Source: Actinophytocola algeriensis (GTDB lineage: Bacteria; Actinomycetota; Actinomycetes; Mycobacteriales; Pseudonocardiaceae). From it: DNA of 64,000 nt. The notes under the pieces were generated by a model. The model was not told the DNA's origin. It worked only from the letters and a program-made list of their open reading frames with translations, and ran no database searches. Below, in pieces: positions 52,542 through 61,617 of this stretch; the stretch's first letter is position 1, and each line of letters begins with the position of its first letter. The translations under genes and the position numbers were made by a program. The stretch is taken from NCBI RefSeq assembly GCF_014203735.1, contig NZ_JACHJQ010000005.1, positions 248,001-312,000 of the forward strand, read 5' to 3'.

Positions 52542-54203
52542 ATGATGACATCTCGTTTGGGCAGGACTACCGGAGCACCACGCAGGGCCGTACGGGGGAC
52601 ACGGCTCGCCGCCGTGACGTTCGCCGTGGCGCTGGGCGTCACGGCGTGCGGTGGCGGGTCGGGTGGTGACGGAGCGGCCGGGGGGTCCGCGACCTTCACC
52701 TACGCGCTGACCGGTCTGCCGACGAGCCTGGACCCGGCCGACTACCAAGGGGATCCGTCCCGCAACATCGGCTTCGAGCTCGCGAGCTCACTGTTCCGCT
52801 GGGACACCGAGGGACTGCCCAACCAGGGCTGCGACACCCTCGCCAACGTCGACCAGCTGACCGGTCAGCTCGCCGAGTCCCACGAGACCAGCGAGGACGG
52901 CAAGGTCATCACGGTCAAGCTCCGCGACGCGACGAGCGCCGCGGGCAACACGCTCACCTCGAACGACGTGAAGTGGACCTTCGACCGGCTGATCGCGCTC
53001 GAGGTCGGCACGCCGAACACGCTGATGCAGGACGTCGCCGACTACACCGCCGACCCCATCAAGGTCGTGGACGACAAGACCTTCGAGATCCACCTCGACA
53101 ACCCGGGCGCGATGAGCCTCGCGATCCTCACGTGGGCGCAGTTCCGCATCCTCGACAGCACCGACGTGAAGAAGCACGTCACCGACGCCGACCCGTGGGG
53201 CAAGGAGTACCTGCTCAACCACTCGGCCACGTTCGGCCCGTGGACGCAGGAGCCGGGTGACTTCGTGGCGGGCGACCGGCTGACGCTGAAGGCCAACCCG
53301 AACTACAAGGGCGAGCGCGGCGACGTCACCAAGCTGGTCTTCCTGTCCGTGCCGGACGCGTCGAGCCGCGCGCAGCTGGTCTCCACCGGCAACGCCAGCT
53401 ACGGCACCGGCCTGCAGTACGAGCAGTACGCGCAGCTGAAGGACACCCCGGGCGTCGACGTGCAGACCTGCGCGTCCGCCGACCGGATCCCGCTGGTGCT
53501 CAACGCGACCGACCCGAACCTCGGCAAGCCCGAGGTGCGCAGGGCGATCTCGCTCGCCGTCGACCGCCAGTCCATCGTGGACGCGGTGTACCGCGGCTTC
53601 AACAAGCCGTCGACGGGTGGCCTGAGCCAGGCGTACGGCATCGAGAACACGGAGAACGGCACCTACAAGCACGACGTGGCGCAAGCCAAGCAGCTGATGG
53701 CGCAGGCCGGTGTCGGGAACTTCCCGATCACGCTGCACATCAGCCCGAGCAGGCCGGGGCCGGAGGCCGAACAGATCGCGATCCTGCTGCAGAGCCAGCT
53801 CAAGGAGATCGGCATCGACGTCAAGATCCAGACGGTCGCGAGCGCCACCGAGATCAACACGATCTTCCACGACGGCACCTTCCAGGCGCTGCTGTACCTG
53901 GAGCCGCCCGCGGTCGCCGACCCGTACTACTCGATCTTCCTCTACAACTCGTCGTTCTCGAAGCTCAACACCTACGGCTACCGCAACCCCGAGCTCGACG
54001 ACCTCGCCAGGCAGGTCGGCTCGATGTCGCCGGGCGAGGACCGCGACCGGCTCGTGACCGAGGCGAGTGAGCAGATGGTGGAGAACCCGCCGTTCATCTA
54101 CCTGGTGGACCGGGACTTCGTACACGCCGTCCGCGAGGGCTTCACCAACTACCAGCACGCCCCCAACGGGGAGATGTTCGTCTACACGCTCGAGCAGGGA
54201 TGA
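52542..54203 (+). CDS. Peptide/opine-type ABC transporter substrate-binding lipoprotein
   Basis: Protein of 553 residues, SBP_bac_5 family. The twin-arginine-containing signal peptide ends in the lipobox GVTAC (Cys near 35), followed by a Gly/Ser linker. The mature part shows LDPADYQGDPSRNIGFELAS, a DVKWTFDRL segment and PEVRRAISLAVDRQSIVDAV, all typical of DppA/OppA-like binding proteins. It supplies the permease and ATPase genes at 58874-62615. GTG 52539 is an alternative start; the stop overlaps the next ATG. Confidence 0.87.
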   Translation: MMTSRLGRTTGAPRRAVRGTRLAAVTFAVALGVTACGGGSGGDGAAGGSATFTYALTGLPTSLDPADYQGDPSRNIGFELASSLFRWDTEGLPNQGCDTLANVDQLTGQLAESHETSEDGKVITVKLRDATSAAGNTLTSNDVKWTFDRLIALEVGTPNTLMQDVADYTADPIKVVDDKTFEIHLDNPGAMSLAILTWAQFRILDSTDVKKHVTDADPWGKEYLLNHSATFGPWTQEPGDFVAGDRLTLKANPNYKGERGDVTKLVFLSVPDASSRAQLVSTGNASYGTGLQYEQYAQLKDTPGVDVQTCASADRIPLVLNATDPNLGKPEVRRAISLAVDRQSIVDAVYRGFNKPSTGGLSQAYGIENTENGTYKHDVAQAKQLMAQAGVGNFPITLHISPSRPGPEAEQIAILLQSQLKEIGIDVKIQTVASATEINTIFHDGTFQALLYLEPPAVADPYYSIFLYNSSFSKLNTYGYRNPELDDLARQVGSMSPGEDRDRLVTEASEQMVENPPFIYLVDRDFVHAVREGFTNYQHAPNGEMFVYTLEQG

Positions 54204-56203
54204 CGGAGACCGTGACCGAGTACCCGAACCTGTTCTCACCACAGAAGATCGGCCCCAGGACCGCCAAGAACCGGGTCTGGATGACCGCGCACAGCACGCA
54301 GCTCGTGAAGGACCACAACTTCACCGAGCAGCACGTGCACTACTACGCCGAGCGCGCCCGCGGCGGCGTCGGGGTCATCACCATGGAGGCGATGGCCGTC
54401 CACCCGACGACCCAGCCGTACAAGGGGAAGATCTTCGCCTTCGACCCCGCCGTGGTGCCCAACTACAAGAAGCTGGCGGCCGCCGTGCACGAGCACGGGA
54501 CGCTGCTGCTCGCCCAGCCGTGGCACCGCGGCCGGGAGACCAGCGGCACGGTCAACCGGCTGCCCGTGTGGGCGCCGTCGTCGGTGCCGTGCACGGTGTA
54601 CCGGGAGATGCCGCACGTCCTCACGCACTCCGAGATCGACGAGCTGGTCCAGGGGTACGTCCTCGCCGCCCGGTACGCGGTGGAGGGCGACCTGGACGGT
54701 GTCGAGGTGCACGGTCTCGCGCACGGCTACCTGCTCGGCCAGTTCCTCTCGCCCGCCACCAACCACCGCACCGACGAGTTCGGCGGCAGCTTCGAGAACC
54801 GGCTGCGGCTGGTACTGGACATCATCGAGCGCACCCGCGCCGAGACCGGGCGGGACCGCATCGTCGGTGTCCGGATCAACGGCAGCGACGGTGACGTCCC
54901 CGGTGGACTGTCCAACGCGGACTGGACGGCGATCGCCCGTGCCATCGCCGACACCGGGCTGGTCGACTACATCTCGGTCACGCAGGGCACCTACATCGAG
55001 CGGATGAACATCTACGGCGCGACACCGAAGCAGGCCGGGTTCCAGGTCGAGGACACCGCCCGGATCAAGGCCGCGGTGCCCGAGCTGCCGGTCGTGGTGG
55101 CCGGCCGGATGAACACCCCGGAGCTCGCCGAGTCCGTGCTCGCCGCGGGCAAGGCCGACATGGTGGGCATGGCGCGCACGCTGATCGCCGACCCGGAGTG
55201 GGCCAACAAGGCGCGCGACGGCAAGGCGAACGCGATCCGGCCGTGCGTCGGCGCCAACTGGTGCATGGCCTCGATCGTCAACTCGCCGCTGGCCTGCGTG
55301 CACAACCCGGCGGTCGGCCGCGAGGCAGAACTGGGTGTCGGCACGCTCACCGAGGCGCAGCGGCACAAGCGGGTCGCGGTCGTCGGGGGTGGGCCGGGCG
55401 GCATGCGGGCGGCCCTGACCGCGGCGCAGCGCGGGCACCACGTCACGCTGTTCGAGCAGGAGGCCGAGCTGGGCGGTCAGGTGAAGCTGATCGGCCGCTC
55501 GGAGACCTACGCCGAGTGGCAGGGCATCACCGACTGGCTGATCTCGCAGCTCGGCGAGTCCACCGTGGATGTCAAGCTGACGCACCGGGTCGAGGCGGGT
55601 GAGCTGGACTCCGGCTACGACGAGGTGATCGTCGCGACCGGCTCCACACCGCTGAAGCACGGCTGGAGCAGCCTGCACCCGGCGTCGTGGGGTGACGGGT
55701 CGATCGTGCCGGGCGCCGACCAGTGGAACGTGTACTCGGTCAACGAGGTGCTGTCCGGCAAAGCCGAGATCGGGCCGCGCGTGATGATCTTCGACGACAC
55801 CGGTGCCCGGCAGCCGCTCGTGGCCGCCGAGTACCTCGCCGACCGCAGGCACGAGGTCACGGTCGTCACGCGGCTGCCCCAGGTCTCGCCGGACCTCGAG
55901 GCGAGCCGTGACCTGCAGGCCACCTACCGCCGGGTGCGGGGCAAGGGCATCAGGTTCGTCACCGACGCGGAGATCGCGGAGATCGTCGAGGACTCGGTGG
56001 TGCTGCGCGATGTGTGGACGGGGGAGACCACCACGCACGAGTCGGTCGACGCGGTCGTGCTCAGCACGGGCAACGCGGCGCAGGACGCGCTGTTCCACGA
56101 GCTGAAGGGGAAGACGTCGGTGCGGGCGATCGGCGACTGCGTGTCGCCGCGCCGCATCTTCAACGCCATCTGGGAAGGCGAACTCGCCGGACGGGAGATC
56201 TGA
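54200..56203 (+). CDS. Second Old-Yellow-Enzyme-type flavoprotein with variant Fe-S motif
   Basis: Protein of 667 residues with the same layout as the gene at 50411: FMN barrel (about 1-380) with GVEVHGLAHGYLLGQFLSPA, then FAD/NAD domains with VAVVGGGPGGMRAALTA near 395. The cluster motif reads CVGANWC with a distal Cys in LACVHNP, so the second Cys of the usual CxxCxxxC is Ala. From memory this form is like that of N-methylproline (stachydrine) demethylases. Oxidative demethylation or enoate reduction of the imported substrate is therefore likely. It overlaps both the upstream and downstream regions tightly. Confidence 0.83.
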   Translation: MTETVTEYPNLFSPQKIGPRTAKNRVWMTAHSTQLVKDHNFTEQHVHYYAERARGGVGVITMEAMAVHPTTQPYKGKIFAFDPAVVPNYKKLAAAVHEHGTLLLAQPWHRGRETSGTVNRLPVWAPSSVPCTVYREMPHVLTHSEIDELVQGYVLAARYAVEGDLDGVEVHGLAHGYLLGQFLSPATNHRTDEFGGSFENRLRLVLDIIERTRAETGRDRIVGVRINGSDGDVPGGLSNADWTAIARAIADTGLVDYISVTQGTYIERMNIYGATPKQAGFQVEDTARIKAAVPELPVVVAGRMNTPELAESVLAAGKADMVGMARTLIADPEWANKARDGKANAIRPCVGANWCMASIVNSPLACVHNPAVGREAELGVGTLTEAQRHKRVAVVGGGPGGMRAALTAAQRGHHVTLFEQEAELGGQVKLIGRSETYAEWQGITDWLISQLGESTVDVKLTHRVEAGELDSGYDEVIVATGSTPLKHGWSSLHPASWGDGSIVPGADQWNVYSVNEVLSGKAEIGPRVMIFDDTGARQPLVAAEYLADRRHEVTVVTRLPQVSPDLEASRDLQATYRRVRGKGIRFVTDAEIAEIVEDSVVLRDVWTGETTTHESVDAVVLSTGNAAQDALFHELKGKTSVRAIGDCVSPRRIFNAIWEGELAGREI

Positions 56204-56205
56204 GA

Positions 56206-56589
56206 GTGACCGACACACAACTGAGTGGCGAGGAGATCGTCGAGCGCGCCAAGGCCCGCCGGGGCGGGAAGCTGCTCCCGGTGCACGAGCTGATGGCCGA
56301 GGTCGACCCGCAGATCCTGCACCGCTACGACCAGCTCACCGCGGAACTGCTGTTCCCCGAGGAGCCCAAGGCGCTCGACCTCAAGACGCACTACCTCGTG
56401 CTCGTGGGCGTCACCACCGCGGTCAAGGGCGACCCCGACGGGGTCATCTGGTCGGCGAGGCGCGCCATGCAGCACGGCGCCAGCCGTCGCGAGGTGCTCG
56501 AGGCGGTCCTGCTCTCCGGGCTGCCCGGTGGCATGCCCACGATCGAGGAGGCCACGCACGCGCTCAAGAAGGTCTTCGACGAGTCGTGA
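56206..56589 (+). CDS. Carboxymuconolactone decarboxylase family protein
   Basis: Protein of 127 residues, all-helical CMD/AhpD fold. LDLKTHYLVLVGVTTAVKGD and then WSARRAMQHGASRREVLEAVL correspond to the family core. The redox CxxC of AhpD is absent, so it is more like the decarboxylase or ligand-binding branch. GTG start 2 nt after the flavoprotein stop; overlaps DUF2848 by GTGA. Confidence 0.8.
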   Translation: MTDTQLSGEEIVERAKARRGGKLLPVHELMAEVDPQILHRYDQLTAELLFPEEPKALDLKTHYLVLVGVTTAVKGDPDGVIWSARRAMQHGASRREVLEAVLLSGLPGGMPTIEEATHALKKVFDES

Positions 56590-57326
56590 CCACCTTCGCG
56601 CTGCACGTCGCCGACCCGTCCGGTGTGGACACACCGCTGACGGTCACCCCGGCACGGCTCTACAACCTGGGCTCGGCCACCGTCGACGCGTCGTCGGCGG
56701 TCGCCCACCAGGAGGAGGTCGCCGACGTCGGGGTGCGGATCGCCTTCGACATCCCCGCGCCGCGGATCTACCCGATGGCGGTCGGCTCGGTCACCACCGA
56801 CGAGGTGGTCGGCGTGCACAGCGGTGCCACCTCGGGTGAGGCCGAGCTGGTCATCGTCGTGGCCGATGGCGAGGTGTACGTCGGTGTCGGCTCCGACCAC
56901 ACCGACCGCGAGCTGGAGCGGGCGAGCATCATCTGGTCCAAGCAGTACAGCCCGAGCGTGCTCGGGCGCCGCGTGTGGCGGTGGGCCGACGTCGAGGCCC
57001 GCTGGTCCACGTTGGTCCTGGAGTCCACAGTGGATGGCGAGTTGTACCAGAGCTCGCTCGCGTCGGTGTTCCTGGCGCCGCCGGAGATCCTGGAAATCCT
57101 CGCCGAACGGGTGACGTCGCTGCCGGAGTCCTACCTCGTGTACTGCGGCACCTACACCAGCATCGACAAGAAGATCCGGTTCGGCACGACGTGGACCGCG
57201 ACGTTGCGGGACGCCGACGGCGGTGACAACGGCGGTGACCGGCTCGAGCTGTCCTACGACGTCGTCGACCTGCTCCTGGAGATCGAGCCGGAGTTCCGGG
57301 TTCCGTTGCGGCCGAAGGAGTCCTGA
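56586..57326 (+). CDS. DUF2848 family protein
   Basis: Protein of 246 residues. DHTDRELERASIIWSKQYSPSVLG near the middle is the family's most conserved part, and the fold resembles fumarylacetoacetate hydrolases in strand order (E, E and D residues around 100-120 could bind a metal). No reaction is established. It is coupled to its neighbours by GTGA and TGATG overlaps, so it belongs to the pathway. Confidence 0.78.
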   Translation: MTTFALHVADPSGVDTPLTVTPARLYNLGSATVDASSAVAHQEEVADVGVRIAFDIPAPRIYPMAVGSVTTDEVVGVHSGATSGEAELVIVVADGEVYVGVGSDHTDRELERASIIWSKQYSPSVLGRRVWRWADVEARWSTLVLESTVDGELYQSSLASVFLAPPEILEILAERVTSLPESYLVYCGTYTSIDKKIRFGTTWTATLRDADGGDNGGDRLELSYDVVDLLLEIEPEFRVPLRPKES

Positions 57327-58126
57327 TGTACGGGAGAAGGGCCCGGCTCGGCGTGATCGTCCCGTCCACCAACACCACGGTCGAGCCCGAGTTCGCCGCG
57401 CACGTGCCGCGCGACGTCGCGGTCTTCGCCACCAGGGTGTACGTCGCCGAGGTCGCCACCGAGGCGGAGAAGGCGGCGAGCCTGCTCGCCATGCACGAGC
57501 AGCTGGACCGCGCGGTGACCGAACTGGCGAGCGCGGGCGTGGCCGCCATCGCCTACGCCTGCACGTCCGGCAGCTTCCTCGCGGGCCGCGACTCCGACCA
57601 GGTGATGTGCGCGGACCTCACCCGCCGCACCGGTGTCCCGATCGTCACCACCAGCAGCGCGCTGGTCGCGGCGCTGCGGGCACTGCGCGCGGAGACCCTC
57701 GCCGTCGCCACCCCGTACGTCGCGCCGGTCGCCGACGGTGCCACCGCCTACCTGTCGGAGACCGGGTTCCGCGTCGTGGCCCGCAACGACCTGCACATCC
57801 TGTCCAACCTGGACAAGGGACGGCTGGAGCCGACCGCGGCGTTCGCCGCCGCGACCGGCATGGACGCGAGTGGCGCGGACGCGGTCGTCATCAGCTGCAC
57901 GAACTGGCGCACGCTCGACGCGCTCACCGCGATCGAGGCCGAGACCGGGAAGCCCGCGGTCAGCAGCAACCTCGCGACCCTGTGGGCGCTGCTGCGGCTC
58001 GCCGGGATCGACGACCACCACAGCCCGGCCACCGCGCTGACGTCCAGGGCGCTGCCCGGGATCGCCCGTGCCGAGTGGACGGCGGCCACCTCGGTGCCCG
58101 CGCCGGAGGGAACACACCATGGCTGA
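57326..58126 (+). CDS. Maleate isomerase/arylmalonate decarboxylase family protein
   Basis: Protein of 266 residues of the Asp/Glu racemase superfamily. The N-terminal VIVPSTNTTVEPEF is the hallmark of maleate cis-trans isomerase (NicE/MaiA) relatives. The two catalytic Cys are in ACTSGSFL (near 76) and SCTNWRTL (near 191). Maleate to fumarate is the best guess, which would feed the TCA cycle. SD GAAGGAG. Confidence 0.83.
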   Translation: MYGRRARLGVIVPSTNTTVEPEFAAHVPRDVAVFATRVYVAEVATEAEKAASLLAMHEQLDRAVTELASAGVAAIAYACTSGSFLAGRDSDQVMCADLTRRTGVPIVTTSSALVAALRALRAETLAVATPYVAPVADGATAYLSETGFRVVARNDLHILSNLDKGRLEPTAAFAAATGMDASGADAVVISCTNWRTLDALTAIEAETGKPAVSSNLATLWALLRLAGIDDHHSPATALTSRALPGIARAEWTAATSVPAPEGTHHG

Positions 58127-58877
58127 AGCAGCACCTGAACGTGACGGGCCGCCGGTCGCGCTGGTCACCGGCGCCACCGGCGGGATCGGCGCGGTCCTCT
58201 GCGCCGACCTCGCCGAGGCGGGCTACGCGGTCGTCGCGGCCGACCTGACCGGTGCACCCGCCCCGGGCGCCACGCACGAGGTCGAGCTGGACCTGCGCGA
58301 CGGCGAGGCGTGCCGCGCCGCCGTGCGGTCCACAGTGGACCGTTTCGGGCGGCTCGACCTGCTCGTCAACAACGCGGGCATCAACGCGCGCGGCACCTTC
58401 GACGAGATGCCCGAGGAGGTGTGGGGCGAGGTCGTGGACGTCAACCTCAACGGCACGTTGCGGATGTGCCAGGCCGCCCACCCCGCACTCGCCGCGGGGA
58501 GAGACACGGGCAGAGACACAAGCGGTGGCGCGATCGTGAACCTCGCGTCGACCGGCGGGCTCGTCGCCATCGCGGGCTCGGCGGTGTACGGCATCACCAA
58601 GGCCGCGATCATCCACCTCACCAAGGTCCTCGCGCTGGAGTGGGCGGGCGCGGGCATCCGCGTCAACGCGGTCGCCCCGACGATCGTGCCCTCGCCGATG
58701 ACCGCGGACGTGCTCGGCAACGACGACTACATGACCGCGAAGCTCGCGACCATCCCGTTGGGACGCATCGTCGAACCGCAGGAGGTGGCCGACGCGGTGC
58801 GCTGGCTCGCCTCGGCCGGGTCGGGGATGGTCACCGGGCAGACGATCGCGGTGGACGGCGGGGTGAGCGTCCTGTGA
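58119..58877 (+). CDS. Short-chain dehydrogenase/reductase
   Basis: Protein of 252 residues, classical SDR. Cofactor motif TGATGGIG (17-24), NNAG near 85, catalytic Ser in NLASTGG (near 143) and Tyr/Lys in YGITK (near 156-160). The DLTG segment after the second strand with Asp suggests NAD(H) preference. It overlaps the isomerase gene by 8 nt and ends in GTGA with the permease. Confidence 0.86.
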   Translation: MAEAAPERDGPPVALVTGATGGIGAVLCADLAEAGYAVVAADLTGAPAPGATHEVELDLRDGEACRAAVRSTVDRFGRLDLLVNNAGINARGTFDEMPEEVWGEVVDVNLNGTLRMCQAAHPALAAGRDTGRDTSGGAIVNLASTGGLVAIAGSAVYGITKAAIIHLTKVLALEWAGAGIRVNAVAPTIVPSPMTADVLGNDDYMTAKLATIPLGRIVEPQEVADAVRWLASAGSGMVTGQTIAVDGGVSVL

Positions 58878-59956
58878 CCACGGTGGAAACGCCGCGCCAG
58901 GAGAAGCCGCCCGGCGCCCGCGAACCGCGCCGGTCCTGGTCGGCACGGCACCCGGCGCTGCGCTACGCGCTGGTCCGCATCGCGATCGTGCCGATCTCGC
59001 TGTTCGTGCTCGGCAGCGTCTCGTTCGTCCTCGTCTTCTTCATCCCGGGCAACCCGGCCGTCACCATCCTCGGCGACTTCGCCACACCGGAGCAGGTCGC
59101 GCGGGTCAACGCACAGCTGGGCATCGACCAGCCGCTCTGGGACCGGTACCTGTCCTACTGGGGCAACCTGCTGCAGGGCGACCTCGGCAACTCGTTCTTC
59201 ACGAACGAGCCGGTCCTCTCCGACATCGGCAAGTTCCTGCCCAACACCATCGAGCTGGTCGCGCTGGCCCTGCTCGTCGCGGTCTCGCTGGGAATGCTGA
59301 TCGGCGTCACCGGCGCGTACTTCGCGCGCCGCTGGCCCGACCGGGTGCTCTCCGGGATCACCTCGGCACTGCAGTCGGTGCCGGACTTCTTCCTGGCACT
59401 GGTCGGCATCTACATCTTCTTCTTCCTGCTGGGCTGGGCACCCGCCCCCATCGGCAGGCTGTCGATCGAGGCGGGCACCGACCACCCGCCGTTCCTGATC
59501 TTCGGCAGCCTGTTCCGCGGCGACTTCGCGACGTTCGGTTCCGCGGTGGGGCACGCGGCGCTGCCCGTGCTCGCGCTCGGGCTCGTCTACTCCGCCTACT
59601 TCGCGAAGACCGCCCGCGGCAGCATGGGCACCGCGCTCACCACGCCACAGGTGGAGTTCGCGCGGGCGTGCGGGCTGCGGGAGCGGACCGTCGTGCGGTA
59701 CGCGTTCCTCGCCTCCCGCACCACCGTCATCACCTACATCGCGATCCTGTTCGGGTCGCTGCTCGGCGGCGCCGCCATCGTGGAACGCGTGTTCAACTGG
59801 CGCGGCATGGGCCAGTGGGCACTCGAAGGCGTGCTCAAGGTGGACGTGCCGGTCATCCAGGGCTTCGTGATCACCGCGGGCCTGATGACCCTGTTCCTGT
59901 TCCTGTTGCTGGACCTGGTGGTCCTGGCCCTGGACCCGAGGGTGAGCTATGAGTGA
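58874..59956 (+). CDS. Dipeptide/opine-type ABC permease (DppB-like)
   Basis: Protein of 360 residues. Six membrane helices follow a cytoplasmic N-terminus of about 35 residues. LGIDQPLWDRYLSYWGNLLQGDLGNSF is the DppB-type periplasmic loop, and the EAA loop is ARACGLRERTVVRYAFL. It pairs with the next permease. GTG start coupled to the SDR gene. Confidence 0.88.
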   Translation: MTTVETPRQEKPPGAREPRRSWSARHPALRYALVRIAIVPISLFVLGSVSFVLVFFIPGNPAVTILGDFATPEQVARVNAQLGIDQPLWDRYLSYWGNLLQGDLGNSFFTNEPVLSDIGKFLPNTIELVALALLVAVSLGMLIGVTGAYFARRWPDRVLSGITSALQSVPDFFLALVGIYIFFFLLGWAPAPIGRLSIEAGTDHPPFLIFGSLFRGDFATFGSAVGHAALPVLALGLVYSAYFAKTARGSMGTALTTPQVEFARACGLRERTVVRYAFLASRTTVITYIAILFGSLLGGAAIVERVFNWRGMGQWALEGVLKVDVPVIQGFVITAGLMTLFLFLLLDLVVLALDPRVSYE

Positions 59957-60803
59957 GCGGACCCAGGTGCCCGCACCGCGCACGGCACGCAACGGGTTCC
60001 TGCTGTTCGTGCGCGCCAACCCCGGCATCGCGGTCGGCGGCGGCGTACTGGCACTGCTGCTGCTGGCGTCGTTCTTCGCGCCGCTGCCGTACGGGCCCAC
60101 GACTCCGGACCCGACGAACGTGCTGCAGGAGCCGTCTGCCGCGCACATCTTCGGCACCGATGCCAACGGCTTCGACGTGTTCTCACGGGTCGTCGCGGCC
60201 GGTCAGCGGGACCTGCCGCTGGCACTGATCGGAACGCTCGCGTCGCTGGTGATCGGCCTGCTGATCGGGTTGCCGCTGTCGTCGAAGAGCCGGTGGAGCG
60301 AGCGGTTGATGCGGGCGCTCGACGCGTTCCAGTCGTTCCCGCTGATCGTGCTCTCGGTGACGATCGTGTCGCTGACCGGCAACAACATCCAGAACATCGT
60401 CTACGCCATCGTGATCATCAACGGGCCGCGGTTCATCCGGCTCATCCGCGGTGAGGCGCTGTCCATCCGGGACGGCCGGTTCATCGAGGCCGCGGTGGCG
60501 ACGGGCGCCCGGCCGCGCCGGATCGTCTTCCGCCACATCATGCCCAACGTCGTGGACGTGTGCCTGGTGCAGTGCTCGCTCACCGCCGCCAACGCGGTGA
60601 TCGTGATCGCGGCGCTGAACTTCCTCGGTGTCGGTGTCTCCCCGCCGGACCCGACGTGGGGCTCGATGGTCCAGGTCGGCGCGCAGGGCATCTCGACCGG
60701 GCAGTGGTGGGTCGCGATCTGGCCCGGCGTGGCCATCTTCATCGCCATCGCGAGCCTGAACGTGCTCGCCAACGGGATCCAGCGTCGCGTGGAGGGGAGC
60801 TGA
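59949..60803 (+). CDS. Dipeptide/opine-type ABC permease (DppC-like)
   Basis: Protein of 284 residues, six helices. The conserved HIFGTDANGFDVFSRVVAAGQRDL is the DppC N-terminal motif and the EAA loop reads AAVATGARPRRIVFRHIMPN. It overlaps the DppB-like gene by 8 nt and is followed by the first ATPase after 1 nt. Confidence 0.88.
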   Translation: MSERTQVPAPRTARNGFLLFVRANPGIAVGGGVLALLLLASFFAPLPYGPTTPDPTNVLQEPSAAHIFGTDANGFDVFSRVVAAGQRDLPLALIGTLASLVIGLLIGLPLSSKSRWSERLMRALDAFQSFPLIVLSVTIVSLTGNNIQNIVYAIVIINGPRFIRLIRGEALSIRDGRFIEAAVATGARPRRIVFRHIMPNVVDVCLVQCSLTAANAVIVIAALNFLGVGVSPPDPTWGSMVQVGAQGISTGQWWVAIWPGVAIFIAIASLNVLANGIQRRVEGS

Positions 60804-60804
60804 C

Positions 60805-61617
60805 ATGCTGACCGTCTCAGGCCTCACCACCGAGTTCCGCACCCGCGTGAGCGGGGTGCGGGCCATCGAGGACATCTCGTTCGAGGTGCCGCAGGGCGTC
60901 GCGGTCGGGCTCGTCGGCGAGACCGGCTCCGGCAAGTCCGTGACCATTCGCTCGATCCTCGGGCTGCTGCCGGTCAGTGGTCACGTGGTCGGCGGCCGTG
61001 CCGACTTCGACGGCGTCGACCTCCTGCGCGCGAACCGCAAGCAGTTGCGTGACATCCGGGGCAGGCGCATCGGGTTCGTCGCCCAGAACCCGTTCGGCTC
61101 GCTCAACCCGATCCTCTCCATCGAGAAGCAGTTCGCCAACGTCATCCGCGCGCACCGCAAGGCGAGCCGCGCGGAGATCCGGGCGCTGGCGCTGGCCCGG
61201 CTCGAGTCGGTGCAGGTGCGCGGGCCGGAACGGGTGCTGCGCGGGTACGCGCACGAGCTGTCCGGCGGCATGGCACAGCGCGTGGTGATCGCACTGGCGA
61301 TGCTGCACGACCCGCCGCTCGTGATCGCCGACGAACCGACCACGGCGCTGGACGTCACCGTGCAGCGCCAGATCCTCGACCTGATCGACGCGCAGGTGTC
61401 GGAGGGCAACCGGTCGCTGCTGCTCGTCACGCACGACCTCGGGGTGGTCGCCCAGTACTGCAGGCGCGTCGTCGTGATGAAGTCGGGGCACGTCGTGGAG
61501 TCCGGCGCGGTCGCCGACGTCTTCACCTCGCCGGAGCACCCGTACACCAAGCAGCTGCTAGCCGCGGTGCCACCCGCACCGTGGTCGAGCGCCGCGAAGG
61601 AGGTGACCGGCGCGTGA
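60805..61617 (+). CDS. ABC transporter ATPase (DppD-like)
   Basis: Protein of 270 residues. Walker A GETGSGKS, Q-loop FVAQNPFGSLNP, signature LSGGMAQR, Walker B LVIADEPTTALD, H-loop VTHDL. It ends soon after EHPYTKQLLAAVP, so the C-terminal oligopeptide/Fe-S-like extension (OppD_C) is shortened. Overlaps the second ATPase by GTGA. Confidence 0.9.
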   Translation: MLTVSGLTTEFRTRVSGVRAIEDISFEVPQGVAVGLVGETGSGKSVTIRSILGLLPVSGHVVGGRADFDGVDLLRANRKQLRDIRGRRIGFVAQNPFGSLNPILSIEKQFANVIRAHRKASRAEIRALALARLESVQVRGPERVLRGYAHELSGGMAQRVVIALAMLHDPPLVIADEPTTALDVTVQRQILDLIDAQVSEGNRSLLLVTHDLGVVAQYCRRVVVMKSGHVVESGAVADVFTSPEHPYTKQLLAAVPPAPWSSAAKEVTGA

